A stretch of 64,000 nucleotides of DNA from Brevibacillus migulae (GTDB lineage: Bacteria > Bacillota > Bacilli > Brevibacillales > Brevibacillaceae): contig NZ_SDKD01000005.1 of the NCBI RefSeq assembly GCF_004521915.1, forward strand, positions 94,322 to 158,321, in the 5' to 3' direction. A program made the position numbers and the translations under genes. Within the stretch, counting starts at the first letter, position 1. Each line of letters opens with the position of its first letter. Shown here piece after piece: positions 21,405 through 30,928 of this stretch. The notes beneath the pieces are model-generated. The model was not told the origin of the DNA, did not search any database, and saw only the letters and a program-made list of their open reading frames with translations.

Positions 21405-22285
21405 ACGTCATACGCAAGCTTCGCAATCCGGTATTAATCAACGAGTGGAAGGTGCGGATGCGTTCCAATCGCGCTGCCTGGGTCACGACACTCTATTTGC
21501 TTGTCCTGGGGGGCATTGTCCTTACCTTCATTTTCTTGCGGATCAACTTTGAGAATCGCTACGATCCGGATATCTCAAGAGAAATCTTTATGTTTCTGTC
21601 CATTCTGCAATTCGGGATGATCTGCTTATTCACGCCCGGACTTACAGCTGGAGTGATTAGCGGGGAACGAGAGCGGCAAACATTGAGTGTATTATTGACC
21701 ACCAATCTGACGGCGACAAAGCTCATTTTGGGGAAATGGCTCGCTTCGCTCAGCTTTATGATTTATCTGGTGATGGCTTCCCTCCCTCTCTACGGCATTG
21801 TGTTTCTTTATGGAGGGATATCGCCCATCCAGCTGGTGCAGGTGTTTGGGCTCTACCTGGTGACCATGCTAGGGCTTGGGAGCGTAGGCGTTTTATTTTC
21901 AACCTTGATGAAGCGGACGGGTGTATCGATCGTCCTGACCTATGCGTTTTTATTCGCTTACACCGCCGGCACTTTTTTTCTGTACGTCGTAGCTCAGGAA
22001 ATGATCGATTATCAACGGAGAATGGCCAATCTTCATGCGATGCAGCCGAATCCCGTGTGGCCGGAGTGGCTGCTCAGTCTGAATCCGTTGGCAGTCGGCT
22101 TGCATGTGTTTGAAGAAGGGGTCTTTAACCGTTTTCACGATCTGAAAGCAGCAGGCAATCTGCCATTTTGGATGATCGATCCGTATTGGCTGTACATCTT
22201 GTTCTTCGTTCTTCTCACGATCGGTTCGCTGGAATTGTCGATCTATCTGATCAAACCGGTTCGCAAACGTTTGTGGAAAAGATAA
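21401..22285 (+). CDS. ABC-2 type permease
   Basis: 294 residues with about six hydrophobic spans, including TLYLLVLGGIVLTFIFLRI, LQFGMICLFTPGLTAGVI and ILFFVLLTIGSLELSIYLI, and the ABC-2 signature region ISGERERQTLSVLLTTNLTATKLILGKWLASL after the second helix. Translationally coupled to the ATPase. It is the membrane half of the exporter. Confidence 0.9.
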   Translation: MNVIRKLRNPVLINEWKVRMRSNRAAWVTTLYLLVLGGIVLTFIFLRINFENRYDPDISREIFMFLSILQFGMICLFTPGLTAGVISGERERQTLSVLLTTNLTATKLILGKWLASLSFMIYLVMASLPLYGIVFLYGGISPIQLVQVFGLYLVTMLGLGSVGVLFSTLMKRTGVSIVLTYAFLFAYTAGTFFLYVVAQEMIDYQRRMANLHAMQPNPVWPEWLLSLNPLAVGLHVFEEGVFNRFHDLKAAGNLPFWMIDPYWLYILFFVLLTIGSLELSIYLIKPVRKRLWKR

Positions 22286-22296
22286 GGGAGGCCCGC

Positions 22297-24030
22297 ATGT
22301 TGCCACAACGACACGACCAGCTGCATGTGCTGTTGGAGACGATTCGCAAAAAGTTGTTTGTCCAGCAATGGCTGTGGATATGCGGGCGTTTTCTGCTCGC
22401 AGGAGGATGGGTTGCCGCATTTCTTTTATTGCTTGCACGATTTGCACCTGTGACACGATTTCGACTGGAAGTAACGCTTGTGATCCTGGTTCTCTCCCTG
22501 TTCGCCAGTCTTGTGTATGCATGGCGAAAAGCTCCTACATTGCGTACGGCAGCTTCCTTTGCCGACCAGCATGGATTGGAGCAGCGCGTATCGACCACCC
22601 TTGATCACTTGAACAACGACTCCCCGATTGCGCAGCTGCAGCGAGAGGACACACTTGACAGATTGCAGCGGGCTTTGCCCCATCTTTTAGCGGAAATCAA
22701 GATGACTGATCTGCCGCGTAAGCAATGGTGGGGGCTGCTCGGTACTGCGGTGGTATGTCTCACCCTTCTGCTGATCCCGAACCCGATGGATGAAAAGCTG
22801 CGGATAGAAGCCTTGCAAACCCAGGAAGCTGAGAAGCTGGAAGAAAAGCTGGAGCAGATGCAAGAAGACCTGAAAAGCAATCAGCAATTGACAGACGAAC
22901 AGCGCGGGGAACTGAAAGAGCTGGTTCAACAATTGCAAAAAGAGTTGAAAAGCTTGGAAGCTGCGATGGATAAGGCACAGGCGTTAGAAAAGACAAACAT
23001 GCTGCTCAAACAGCTGCAGGAAAAACAAAACCAATCCTTGCAAGCTCTGCAAGCCATACAGCAAATGCTGGCCAATCAGGTACAGACGCAAGCTTTGGGA
23101 AAAGCGTTGGAGCAAAAGGATGCCGCTTCTCTACAAACCGCTCTGCAGGAATGGCAAAAGCAACTGGAGGCACTCCCGCTTGAAAAGCAAAAGGAGCTGG
23201 CAGAGGAATGGAAGCGAACAGCGGAGTCCATAGCCAAACAAGCAGGCGTTGACGAACAAGACAACCAGCAAATGAACGAATTGGCAGGAAACCTGAAAAA
23301 AACTGCTGAAGCCTTGCAGAACGGTCAGCTCGGGGACAGCACTCAACAAATGGCGGCGGCAATGTCGCAAGCCATGCAGCAATTGCAGAACAACCAAGCC
23401 TATTCCGCCAGTCTGGAACAGGCGGTTGCGACCATCCAGCAATCCCAGATGATGATGGCCGCAGCAGCCGGACAGGCTACATCAGGAGCAACGGCGGCTT
23501 CCGGGGCAGCACAAGCGGGATCTACGCCATCTGGCGCGCTCAGCCCGGGAGGCGGAAGCCAGTCTGCGCCATCCGGCAACAACGCATCAATACCCGCAGG
23601 CGGATCGCAGGCTGGCGGTGGATCGACTGGCCAAGGTGCTGGAACGGGTACTGGTGTGGGTGCAGGCTCCGCAAACCAAGGAGGCGGAAACGGCAGTGGA
23701 CAAGGCACAGGTGGAAGCGGTGGCAACGGGTCAGGCCCAGGAGGCAGAGGTGCTGGTCTGGGGAGCGGAAACCATGAACTCGTAGCGGTGCCTTCCGAAC
23801 GCCTTCAGGGAACAGGGGGGCCTATGAAGACTGTTGGTGGACCTCTTGGCCAAGGGGCGAGTGAAATGAGGGACAGCAATCAGACCCAGGTCACCTCCGG
23901 AAGCGTCCGGCCGTATGCAGAAGTTTACAAGCAATATGAACAAATGAGTCGGCAAACCATCGAACGCAGCGACATCCCGGATGACTATAAAGAGATGGTC
24001 CGTGACTATTTCCAAGGGATCGAGCCTTGA
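22297..24030 (+). CDS. Membrane-anchored coiled-coil protein with glycine-rich region
   Basis: 577 residues from the ATG at 22297 (AAGGGAGG upstream); the longer in-frame reading is rejected as it lies inside the permease gene. N-terminal 140 residues contain two transmembrane helices (WLWICGRFLLAGGWVAAFLLLLARF, LEVTLVILVLSLFASLVYAW) and a third near 175 (WGLLGTAVVCLTLLLIPNP). Residues 190-420 are a long Gln/Glu/Lys/Leu-rich coiled coil. Residues 420-540 are Gly/Ser/Ala-rich low complexity. The end (YEQMSRQTIERSDIPDDYKEMVRDYFQGIEP) is conserved in appearance and resembles the tail of DUF4175-type proteins. Probably an extracytoplasmic scaffold of the MoxR system. Confidence 0.75.
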   Translation: MLPQRHDQLHVLLETIRKKLFVQQWLWICGRFLLAGGWVAAFLLLLARFAPVTRFRLEVTLVILVLSLFASLVYAWRKAPTLRTAASFADQHGLEQRVSTTLDHLNNDSPIAQLQREDTLDRLQRALPHLLAEIKMTDLPRKQWWGLLGTAVVCLTLLLIPNPMDEKLRIEALQTQEAEKLEEKLEQMQEDLKSNQQLTDEQRGELKELVQQLQKELKSLEAAMDKAQALEKTNMLLKQLQEKQNQSLQALQAIQQMLANQVQTQALGKALEQKDAASLQTALQEWQKQLEALPLEKQKELAEEWKRTAESIAKQAGVDEQDNQQMNELAGNLKKTAEALQNGQLGDSTQQMAAAMSQAMQQLQNNQAYSASLEQAVATIQQSQMMMAAAAGQATSGATAASGAAQAGSTPSGALSPGGGSQSAPSGNNASIPAGGSQAGGGSTGQGAGTGTGVGAGSANQGGGNGSGQGTGGSGGNGSGPGGRGAGLGSGNHELVAVPSERLQGTGGPMKTVGGPLGQGASEMRDSNQTQVTSGSVRPYAEVYKQYEQMSRQTIERSDIPDDYKEMVRDYFQGIEP

Positions 24031-24056
24031 GCCATAGAGAAAGGAAGCGATGAAGG

Positions 24057-25043
24057 TTGACAGAACAGCAACATCGGGAGGAAGTATTTCAAAGGATAGC
24101 ACTCGTGCGGGAAGAGATTGCCAAGGCCATGGTAGGGCAGCGGGATGTCATCGAGCAGATGCTTTGGGCGGTATTCAGCGGTGGGCACGCGCTCTTGGAA
24201 GGGGTGCCCGGTCTCGGGAAAACACTGCTGGTGCGTACGCTGTCTCAAGCCTTTGAGCTTTCTTTCCAGCGCGTACAGTTTACGCCGGACTTGATGCCTG
24301 CCGATATTACGGGGACCAACATCCTTCGTGTAGATGAGACCGGGCAGCAGGCCTTTCAATTTCAGGCCGGACCGATTTTTGCCCATGTCGTGCTTGCGGA
24401 TGAAATCAACAGGGCCACACCAAAGACGCAAAGCGCTTTGCTGGAAGCCATGCAGGAGCATACCGTCACTGTTGGCGGGGTGACGCGGCCACTGCCCCAG
24501 CCGTTTTTTGTGCTGGCTACGCAAAACCCGTTGGAGCAAGAGGGCACCTACCCCCTGCCAGAGGCGCAGATGGACCGTTTTCTTGTGAAAATTGATGTGC
24601 CATTCCCGACTGAAGAGGAGCTGCGCGAGATTGTGATGCGAACGACGGGAGCGCCGCCTCTGTCTGTGGAAAAAATCGCGACAGGTGAGCAGATCGCGCA
24701 GATTCAGCAAATGGCCAAAGAAACGCTCGTCTCGGAGGATACCTTATCTTTTGCAGTCAAACTGCTGATGGCAACCCACCCTTCCCATACTGCGGTAGAT
24801 GCCGTGAAAAAGTATGTAAAGGCGGGTGCAGGTCCTCGTGGCGTACAGGCGATGATCGCTCTGGCGAAGGTTCGTGCCTTCATGGCTGGGCGCTATCACG
24901 TTTCTTACGAAGATATCGAAGCAGTCGCCATTCCGGCTTTGCGACACCGCGTATTTCTCAATTTTGAAGGAGAGGCCAATTGCATTCGTGCGGATGCGAT
25001 TATCCACGAGCTTCTGCAAATGGTCAGGAATGGGATCTCATGA
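24057..25043 (+). CDS. MoxR-family AAA+ ATPase
   Basis: 328 residues, TTG start with AAAGGAAG 9-10 nt upstream. Walker A GVPGLGKTLL, Walker B VVLADEINRATPKTQSALLEAMQE, sensor 1 FFVLATQNPLEQEGTYPLPEAQMDRFL (MoxR hallmark) and sensor 2 GPRGVQAMIALAKVRA. MoxR ATPases act as chaperones that load cofactors or assemble complexes, typically with DUF58 and von Willebrand A partners, both of which follow here. Stop overlaps DUF58 start. Confidence 0.95.
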   Translation: MTEQQHREEVFQRIALVREEIAKAMVGQRDVIEQMLWAVFSGGHALLEGVPGLGKTLLVRTLSQAFELSFQRVQFTPDLMPADITGTNILRVDETGQQAFQFQAGPIFAHVVLADEINRATPKTQSALLEAMQEHTVTVGGVTRPLPQPFFVLATQNPLEQEGTYPLPEAQMDRFLVKIDVPFPTEEELREIVMRTTGAPPLSVEKIATGEQIAQIQQMAKETLVSEDTLSFAVKLLMATHPSHTAVDAVKKYVKAGAGPRGVQAMIALAKVRAFMAGRYHVSYEDIEAVAIPALRHRVFLNFEGEANCIRADAIIHELLQMVRNGIS

Positions 25044-25930
25044 TGGAACAGCCGGGCTATTTGTTGGAACCATCGTTCTTGCGCCAGCTGGATCGTTTGC
25101 AGATTACCAGCAGGCGAATGGCCAGCGGTGCGCGTGCGGGGAAACGAAGATCGCGGCATATGGGGAGCTCCATTGAATTTGCCGATTATCGTGCTTATGC
25201 ACCGGGGGATGATCTTCGTCAGCTGGATTGGAATGCCTATGCACGCACTGGCAAATTGTTTGTCAAAAGGTTTATGGATGAGACGGACATGCATGTCTCT
25301 TTGTACATCGATTGCAGCAAGTCGATGGACTATGGAACGCCGACAAAACTTTCGGTGGCGGTGCGATTGGCGGCTGCTCTCGGCTATCTTTCCTTGCATC
25401 AGTTTGATTATGTCTCGGTATTCGCAATTGACGGAGAAGTGCGTTCCGCGCTTCGTTCTTTGCATGGGAAAGGAAAGGTGCAAAGCTTCTTTGACTTTCT
25501 CTCGCGGCTGCAGCCGGACGGACGGGGAGATTTGCAGCAAGCCTTGACTTCGGGCAGCGCCATCCATGGCAAGGCAGGCGTCTCTCTCGTGTTTTCCGAT
25601 TTTTTGTTCGAACGCGGGGTGGAGGAGGGACTCTCCTATTTGCAAGCCGCCCATCAGGAGGTCATCCTCATTCACCTGCTGGCAGCGGAAGAACGAAACC
25701 CCAGCTATGAAGGGGAACTGCGCCTGATCGACAGCGAGACGGGGGATTACAGAGAGATCGCCATGTCGCCGCGCTTGGTTGACGAGTATCAGGTGTCCAT
25801 GCAAGCGTATCAGAAGCAGCTTGCGAGCTATGCTTTTGGACGTGGCATGCATTATGTGACCGTCCATGCGGAAGATTCGCTCGAGACGATCCTATTTCGC
25901 GTTTTCCAACAAGCGGGAATCATTCGGTAA
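25040..25930 (+). CDS. DUF58 family protein (MoxR partner)
   Basis: 296 residues starting at the ATG at 25040, overlapping the MoxR stop as ATGA; an upstream extension in frame is rejected. The DUF58 hallmark is clear: GSSIEFADYRAYAPGDDLRQLDWNAYARTGKLFVKRFMDE at residues 35-80, followed by a degenerate vWA-like fold (VSLYIDCSKSMDYG). No transmembrane segments, so it is cytoplasmic. Part of the eight-gene operon. Confidence 0.93.
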   Translation: MMEQPGYLLEPSFLRQLDRLQITSRRMASGARAGKRRSRHMGSSIEFADYRAYAPGDDLRQLDWNAYARTGKLFVKRFMDETDMHVSLYIDCSKSMDYGTPTKLSVAVRLAAALGYLSLHQFDYVSVFAIDGEVRSALRSLHGKGKVQSFFDFLSRLQPDGRGDLQQALTSGSAIHGKAGVSLVFSDFLFERGVEEGLSYLQAAHQEVILIHLLAAEERNPSYEGELRLIDSETGDYREIAMSPRLVDEYQVSMQAYQKQLASYAFGRGMHYVTVHAEDSLETILFRVFQQAGIIR

Positions 25931-25939
25931 AGGGGGGAT

Positions 25940-27805
25940 ATGATGCAATGGCTGGCGCTGCAATATGTATGGGTTTCCTTGATCATTCCTGCCATTCTGG
26001 TCCTTTACCTATTGAAACGAAAATATGAGGAGCGGACCATTTCGAGCGTTCTGTTATGGCAGCAAGTCCTACAGATTCGGGAGGTCAGCCGCCCGTTTCA
26101 ACGGTTGCGCAACCATCTGCTCTTGCTGCTGCAGTTGTTGATCGCGCTGCTCTTGCTGCTTGCGTTGATCAAGCCCGCCATCTCTGGCGAAGGCATGATC
26201 GCGGAGCATACGGTCGTCGTTATCGATACCTCCGGCAGCATGGGCGCAAAAGAAGGAAATGTGACCCGTTTCCAACTGGCGAAAAAGCAGGCAGCCTCAC
26301 TCATTGAAAAGCTGGGAAATGGACAGACGATGACCCTGATAGAGGCCGGCAACGTACCGCGTGTCCTCCTTTCGCATAGCGGTGATCAGGATGCTCTTCT
26401 GGAGCAATTGAATTCGCTGTCTTTGCGCTATGGAACGACAGATACGCTGGCGGCTCTTTCACTTGCCAGAGCCATCGCCGCCTCGGTACCTGGCAGTGGC
26501 GTCATGTGGTTTGGCGATGGGGCTGCAGGAAAGCTTGAAGATCACGCACTGGCTGGCTTTACCCCGGATACGTTTCGTTTTATTCAGACGGGATCAAGCA
26601 AGGAAAATGTCTCGATCGGAGCATTTGTCACACAGCCGGGACAATCAGGCTGGATCGGACTGGTGCGGGTGGACAATCATGGCGCCCAAAAACGGCAAGG
26701 AACGCTCATGATTTATGACGTCAACCATCAGCTGCTAGCCGCAAAGCCATTTGAGGCGGGAGCCAATGAAAGCCAGTCGCTCACGGTTGCCAACCTGCCT
26801 GCGAGTCCTGCCTATGAGGTGGTTCTTGATCTGGCTGCGGATGGTCTCATGGCTGACAATCGTCAATGGAGCATACCGACTGCAAGTGGAACGGCGCGAG
26901 TCATTCTCGTATCGCCGGGAGGGAATCGCTTTCTTCACGAGGCGTTAAAACTGAGGCGCATTCAAGTGGAAATAATGACCCAATTACCTTCAAATATCAC
27001 AAATACGCCAGATCTATGGATCTTTGACGGAGTCGTACCCGAACAGCTGCCACCAGGGAACGTGCTGCTCATCGGTCCGAACAAAGCGGCCAGCTGGTTG
27101 CCCTTTCAAGGAAAGACGAAAGAAATCAGGACGTTGAAAACGATGGATCAGACACATCCGGTGATGCGCTATGCAGATTTCCGGCAGCTGCATGTAAATG
27201 AAACAGCTCGCGTCGCTCCCATGAAGGATATGAAGAGTTTGCTGCAATCTGGTGAGGTTCCGCTCATTCTTGCGGGGAACATCGAAGGGAGACGAAGCGT
27301 GATTCTCGGCTTTGACCTGCACCAATCCGATTTGCCGTTGCGCACGGCATTTCCGATCTTGATGCAAAATGTCTTAACCTGGTTGACACCCGTTCAATCC
27401 GCTCCCTTCGAAGCGGGGCAGCCAGGCAGCGTTATGACGATCCCACTGACTCCAGGGGCAAAGGATCGATCAATCGTTCTGCCGGATGGAAACAAGGTCG
27501 AGCTGCAGGAAAGCGGTACAAGCTTTCTGTTTCAAGTGCCTGAACAGGTAGGACTTTACCGCTTGGAAGAACGGATGGATGGGAAAATCACGCAGCGACT
27601 ATTTCAAGTGAGCATGCAGGAGGAAGAAAAGGATATCACGCCATCCAGATTACAGGTAGAGATTGGAGAAGAGGCCCCGACAAAATCAGCATCAGAGAAT
27701 AGTGTTCGCGGTATCAACAGCTACCAGACGTTTACGGGGTGGCTGATCTTGATCGCCCTCGTCATCTTGTTTACGGAATGGAGGGTGTATCAACGTGGTT
27801 ATTAA
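25940..27805 (+). CDS. BatA-like von Willebrand A membrane protein
   Basis: 621 residues. N-terminal BatA region with two helices (YVWVSLIIPAILVLYLLKRKYEE, LLLLLQLLIALLLLLALIK) is followed by a vWA domain with a complete MIDAS start (VVVIDTSGSMGAKEG) near residue 95. Residues 220-590 are beta-rich extracytoplasmic sequence, with a single C-terminal helix (FTGWLILIALVILFTEW). Two start ATGs in tandem (25940, 25943) after GGGGGG. Overlaps the next vWA gene by 11 nt. Confidence 0.88.
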   Translation: MMQWLALQYVWVSLIIPAILVLYLLKRKYEERTISSVLLWQQVLQIREVSRPFQRLRNHLLLLLQLLIALLLLLALIKPAISGEGMIAEHTVVVIDTSGSMGAKEGNVTRFQLAKKQAASLIEKLGNGQTMTLIEAGNVPRVLLSHSGDQDALLEQLNSLSLRYGTTDTLAALSLARAIAASVPGSGVMWFGDGAAGKLEDHALAGFTPDTFRFIQTGSSKENVSIGAFVTQPGQSGWIGLVRVDNHGAQKRQGTLMIYDVNHQLLAAKPFEAGANESQSLTVANLPASPAYEVVLDLAADGLMADNRQWSIPTASGTARVILVSPGGNRFLHEALKLRRIQVEIMTQLPSNITNTPDLWIFDGVVPEQLPPGNVLLIGPNKAASWLPFQGKTKEIRTLKTMDQTHPVMRYADFRQLHVNETARVAPMKDMKSLLQSGEVPLILAGNIEGRRSVILGFDLHQSDLPLRTAFPILMQNVLTWLTPVQSAPFEAGQPGSVMTIPLTPGAKDRSIVLPDGNKVELQESGTSFLFQVPEQVGLYRLEERMDGKITQRLFQVSMQEEEKDITPSRLQVEIGEEAPTKSASENSVRGINSYQTFTGWLILIALVILFTEWRVYQRGY

Positions 27806-30632
27806 TTTTATGCAGCCATATGCCTTGCTGTTGCTCGCGCCAGCCATTTGGATAATCGTGCGATGGTGGCGCAAGCAGCGGCGGATGATTCCTTCGCAGC
27901 GATGGCTCATCGGCAGTCTGCGAATGCTTCTCTTTCTTTTGCTGATTCTGGCAATGGCCGGTACTCATTTGCTCTTTCCCGTACAAGCAGAAACCGTGAT
28001 TTTCGTCGTAGATAGGTCCGCCTCGATGAATCAGGATCAGCGTGCGATTTCCTTTCTACAGGAATCGATCAAGCAGAAAAGAGCGATCGATCAGTATGGT
28101 ATTGTATCCTTTGGGCAAACAGCCGCCGTTGAACAGCCGATCACCACTAGCCCTGACATGACGGCATTGGGTGTCGAGGTGGGACCGCATGCGACCAACT
28201 TGGCGGATGGCATACGTCTGGCATCAGGCTTGATCCCGAGTATGTCCAGAGGGAAAATCGTGCTGCTTACGGATGGATTGGCTACCCATGGTGATGCGAC
28301 CCAGGAGATCAAGCTGGCTCGTGAACGCGGTATCGCTTTTCAGGCGGTATCCTTACAGCAGCCTTCTGGAGAGGAGGTCGTCTTGTCCGCCATGGAAGTG
28401 CCGGATCGCTTGTATGCAGGCGAAGAATTTCAGCTGAAGGTCGCAGTGGAAAGTACGGTTTCGACCAAGGCCACCATCCGTTTGTATGAAGGAAACCGTG
28501 AGCTGGGGAGCAAGCAAATCACGGTTGAACAAGGGAGCAACCAGTTTTTGTTCCCGCAATCCGGCGTCAGAGAAGGATTTCACCGTTATCGGGTGGAGAT
28601 CAGCACAGTCGAGGATACCATCAAGGTAAACAATCAGGCTTATGCTTTTACGCATGTGCAGGGAACACCGCGCGTCTTGATCGTGGAGGGTCACGCACAT
28701 GCAGCGAAAAATCTGGTGAATGCCCTGCGTGCCGGTACGACTCAAGTGGATGTGATGGAACCCGCGCGTTTGCCAAAACAGATGGAAGACTATCGGCAGT
28801 ATGCTTCGATTATTTTGGCCGATGTGGATGCGACGCAAATGGGTGTACATGATATGGAACGCATTCGCTCGGCGGTAGCTGACTTTGGCGTTGGCCTTGT
28901 CATGACAGGCGGATCCAGCGGCTTTGGCATGGGTGGCTGGTTTAAAACGCCGATCGAAGAAGCACTCCCGGTGCATATGGATTTGCGAGGAAAAGAAAAG
29001 CTTCCTTCCCTCGGCCTTGTGTTGGTCATCGATAAATCCGGCAGCATGAGTGCTGATCCCAGCGGCGGAAACAAAATGGAATTGGCCAAGGAAGCTGCCA
29101 TTCGCGCGACTGAAATGCTGGGTGACAAGGATCATGTGGGGGTAGTTGCCTTCGATGGAGAACCGTGGGTCGTCGTACCGCCGCAGTCGGTGGCGAATCT
29201 GCCGCACATCCATCAGCAAATCGGATCGATTTTTCCAAATGGCGGGACGGATATTTTCCCGGCGCTTCAAGTCGCTTATGATCAGATCAAAAGCATGCAA
29301 ACGCAACGGAAGCATGTCATCCTGCTCACGGATGGTCAATCGGGACGCGATGATGATTATCAAGGACTGCTGCAGATGATGACGGGAGAGAACATCACTG
29401 TGTCCACGGTCGCAGTCGGGGATGACGCGGATATCGGTTTGCTCGAGGAGATTGCCCAGGCAGGAAAAGGGCGATTTTATCAAGCGACAGATCCGGGGAC
29501 GATCCCGCAAATCTTTTCAAAAGAAACCGCGTTGGCGAGTCGCGCTTTTATCGTCGAGAAGCCGCAGGTCCCGATGCAAACGGGCGCGGCCGATTGGCAG
29601 TCGCTCTCGCAGGGTCTCCCGCCCATTCATGCCTATGTGACGACGACGGCGAAACAAACGGCGGAAAAGGTGTTGCTTACCGCTGATCAAGACCCGCTCC
29701 TATCCCGATGGCAATATGGGCTCGGACGATCCGTTGCCTGGACATCGGATCTGGAAGGGAAATGGTCGGCTCATTGGGTGGTCTGGGGTGGCTTTAGCCG
29801 CTTCTGGAATGAAGTCGTAAGCTGGACATTTCCGCAAATTTCCCAAGGTCAATGGAAAACACAGATTCAAGTAGAGGGGAACAAAGGGATCGTAACAGTT
29901 ACGTTGCCATCTGCTGCAGCTACCCCGCAAACGATGGAGGCGGTGGTGGTCAATGAGCAGATCCATCGAGAAGCCATCACCCTAAAGCCGATTGCTCCGG
30001 GAACCCTGCGTGGTGAGTTTGCCGCCGCCGAACCAGGCACGTATCTGCTTCAGGTAAATGAGAAAATTGGAGAAAAGATCACCGCCAGCCAAACTGCTGG
30101 ATTAACCATCTCCTACTCGCCAGAATACGGGCTGCGTCGTAATGGTGATGCTCGCTTGCAGGAAATGATCCTAGCTGGAGATGGACAGCTAATAACTGAA
30201 CCAGCACTCGTATTCGCCAATGATCTCCCGCAAAAGTGGGAAAGTCAGCCGATCGCTGATTTGCTGCTGTTACTGGCTGCACTGCTGTTGCCGTTCGATG
30301 TCGCAGCAAGGCGTCTTCCATGGCCAAAGCAATGGGGGAAGCGGTTAAAACAGGAAATTCACGCGGATAAACGAATAGACGAGAAGGCGTCTTCACCAGC
30401 TGCCAGCTTTTTTGGCGATCTGACAAGCAAAAAAGAAAAACGCTGGGAGCATCTGCATAAAGAGAGATCGGTCCAGACGATTGAGCCAAAAACACCGGAG
30501 CGACAAGCCGCGAATCGATCGAGACAACCAAGCGCAGAGGTTGCTCAGCCGAAAACAACCAATGCTGAATCTGGCAATGGGCAAGCACAAATATTCAACC
30601 GGCTGCTGGATGCGAAGAAACGAAAGAGCTAG
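27795..30632 (+). CDS. Double von Willebrand A / amidotransferase-like membrane protein
   Basis: 945 residues, GTG start with GGAGGG 10 nt upstream. N-terminal helices (YALLLLAPAIWIIVRWW, SLRMLLFLLLILAMAGTHLL) precede a vWA domain at about 65-200 (IFVVDRSASMNQ), a central glutamine-amidotransferase-like region near 330-400 (TRVLIVEGHAH, ADFGVGLVMTGGSSGFGMGGW) and a second vWA at about 410-580 with intact MIDAS VLVIDKSGSMSADPSGG and THVILLTDGQSG-like strand. A C-terminal helix (IADLLLLLAALLLPFDVAARRL) is followed by a 130-residue charged cytoplasmic tail. Two vWA domains in one chain is less common than one. Final gene of the operon. Confidence 0.85.
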   Translation: MVINFMQPYALLLLAPAIWIIVRWWRKQRRMIPSQRWLIGSLRMLLFLLLILAMAGTHLLFPVQAETVIFVVDRSASMNQDQRAISFLQESIKQKRAIDQYGIVSFGQTAAVEQPITTSPDMTALGVEVGPHATNLADGIRLASGLIPSMSRGKIVLLTDGLATHGDATQEIKLARERGIAFQAVSLQQPSGEEVVLSAMEVPDRLYAGEEFQLKVAVESTVSTKATIRLYEGNRELGSKQITVEQGSNQFLFPQSGVREGFHRYRVEISTVEDTIKVNNQAYAFTHVQGTPRVLIVEGHAHAAKNLVNALRAGTTQVDVMEPARLPKQMEDYRQYASIILADVDATQMGVHDMERIRSAVADFGVGLVMTGGSSGFGMGGWFKTPIEEALPVHMDLRGKEKLPSLGLVLVIDKSGSMSADPSGGNKMELAKEAAIRATEMLGDKDHVGVVAFDGEPWVVVPPQSVANLPHIHQQIGSIFPNGGTDIFPALQVAYDQIKSMQTQRKHVILLTDGQSGRDDDYQGLLQMMTGENITVSTVAVGDDADIGLLEEIAQAGKGRFYQATDPGTIPQIFSKETALASRAFIVEKPQVPMQTGAADWQSLSQGLPPIHAYVTTTAKQTAEKVLLTADQDPLLSRWQYGLGRSVAWTSDLEGKWSAHWVVWGGFSRFWNEVVSWTFPQISQGQWKTQIQVEGNKGIVTVTLPSAAATPQTMEAVVVNEQIHREAITLKPIAPGTLRGEFAAAEPGTYLLQVNEKIGEKITASQTAGLTISYSPEYGLRRNGDARLQEMILAGDGQLITEPALVFANDLPQKWESQPIADLLLLLAALLLPFDVAARRLPWPKQWGKRLKQEIHADKRIDEKASSPAASFFGDLTSKKEKRWEHLHKERSVQTIEPKTPERQAANRSRQPSAEVAQPKTTNAESGNGQAQIFNRLLDAKKRKS

Positions 30633-30672
30633 GTTTCACTAGGGGAAAATGGCTGGCAATCGATGCATTCAT

Positions 30673-30700
30673 AAAAAATGTGACAAATGTCACATTTTTT
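30673..30700. promoter_or_regulatory. Terminator containing a perfect FNR/CRP-type palindrome
   Basis: A 12-bp perfect inverted repeat with a 4-nt loop, A-rich left and T-rich right, which can terminate the vWA operon. Its core is TGTGA-N6-TCACA at 30679-30694, the consensus reported for Bacillus FNR (and CRP-family) proteins. It sits just upstream of the putative transporter promoter, so anaerobic control of the formate genes is plausible. Confidence 0.55.
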
Positions 30701-30702
30701 TG

Positions 30703-30731
30703 TTGTCATGAAAGCGCCTTCTTGCTAGTAT
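30703..30731 (+). promoter_or_regulatory. Putative SigmaA promoter for the formate module
   Basis: TTGTCA (30703-30708), 17-nt spacer, TAGTAT (30726-30731). The start would be near 30738, about 100 nt before the leader RNA. The FNR-like site would be centred near -51, which is not one of the usual positions, so the link is tentative. Confidence 0.45.
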
Positions 30732-30835
30732 AAGAATAGATGTGAACAATTCGTGACATAAAGAAACTTTTGCTAGATAAGGAATAGGATCGCCCTGTCA
30801 CCTGTTTAGCCTAAGCTTTCGTAACGTTGTGGGTT

Positions 30836-30928
30836 GTTGGTAAAAAGCAGCGATCCTGTTGTATACCAACCACTGCATGCTTTCTCGTCATGTTTTTTGG
30901 TGACTGGAAAATGAGCAGTGGTTTTTTT
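30836..30928 (+). promoter_or_regulatory. Leader RNA A: candidate riboswitch/antiterminator upstream of the OFA transporter
   Basis: P1 stem GTTGGTA (30836-30842) / TACCAAC (30864-30870) encloses a 4-bp P2 (CAGC 30848-30851 / GTTG 30858-30861) with a six-base loop. The 3' strand of P1 shares AAC (30868-30870) with the 5' strand of a terminator, AACCACTGC (30868-30876) / GCAGTGGTT (30915-30923), followed by seven T. P1 and terminator cannot form together, the normal layout of a transcription-controlling riboswitch. The first 45 nt match leader B at 32745 at 34 positions without gaps. I do not recognise the class. Confidence 0.7.
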
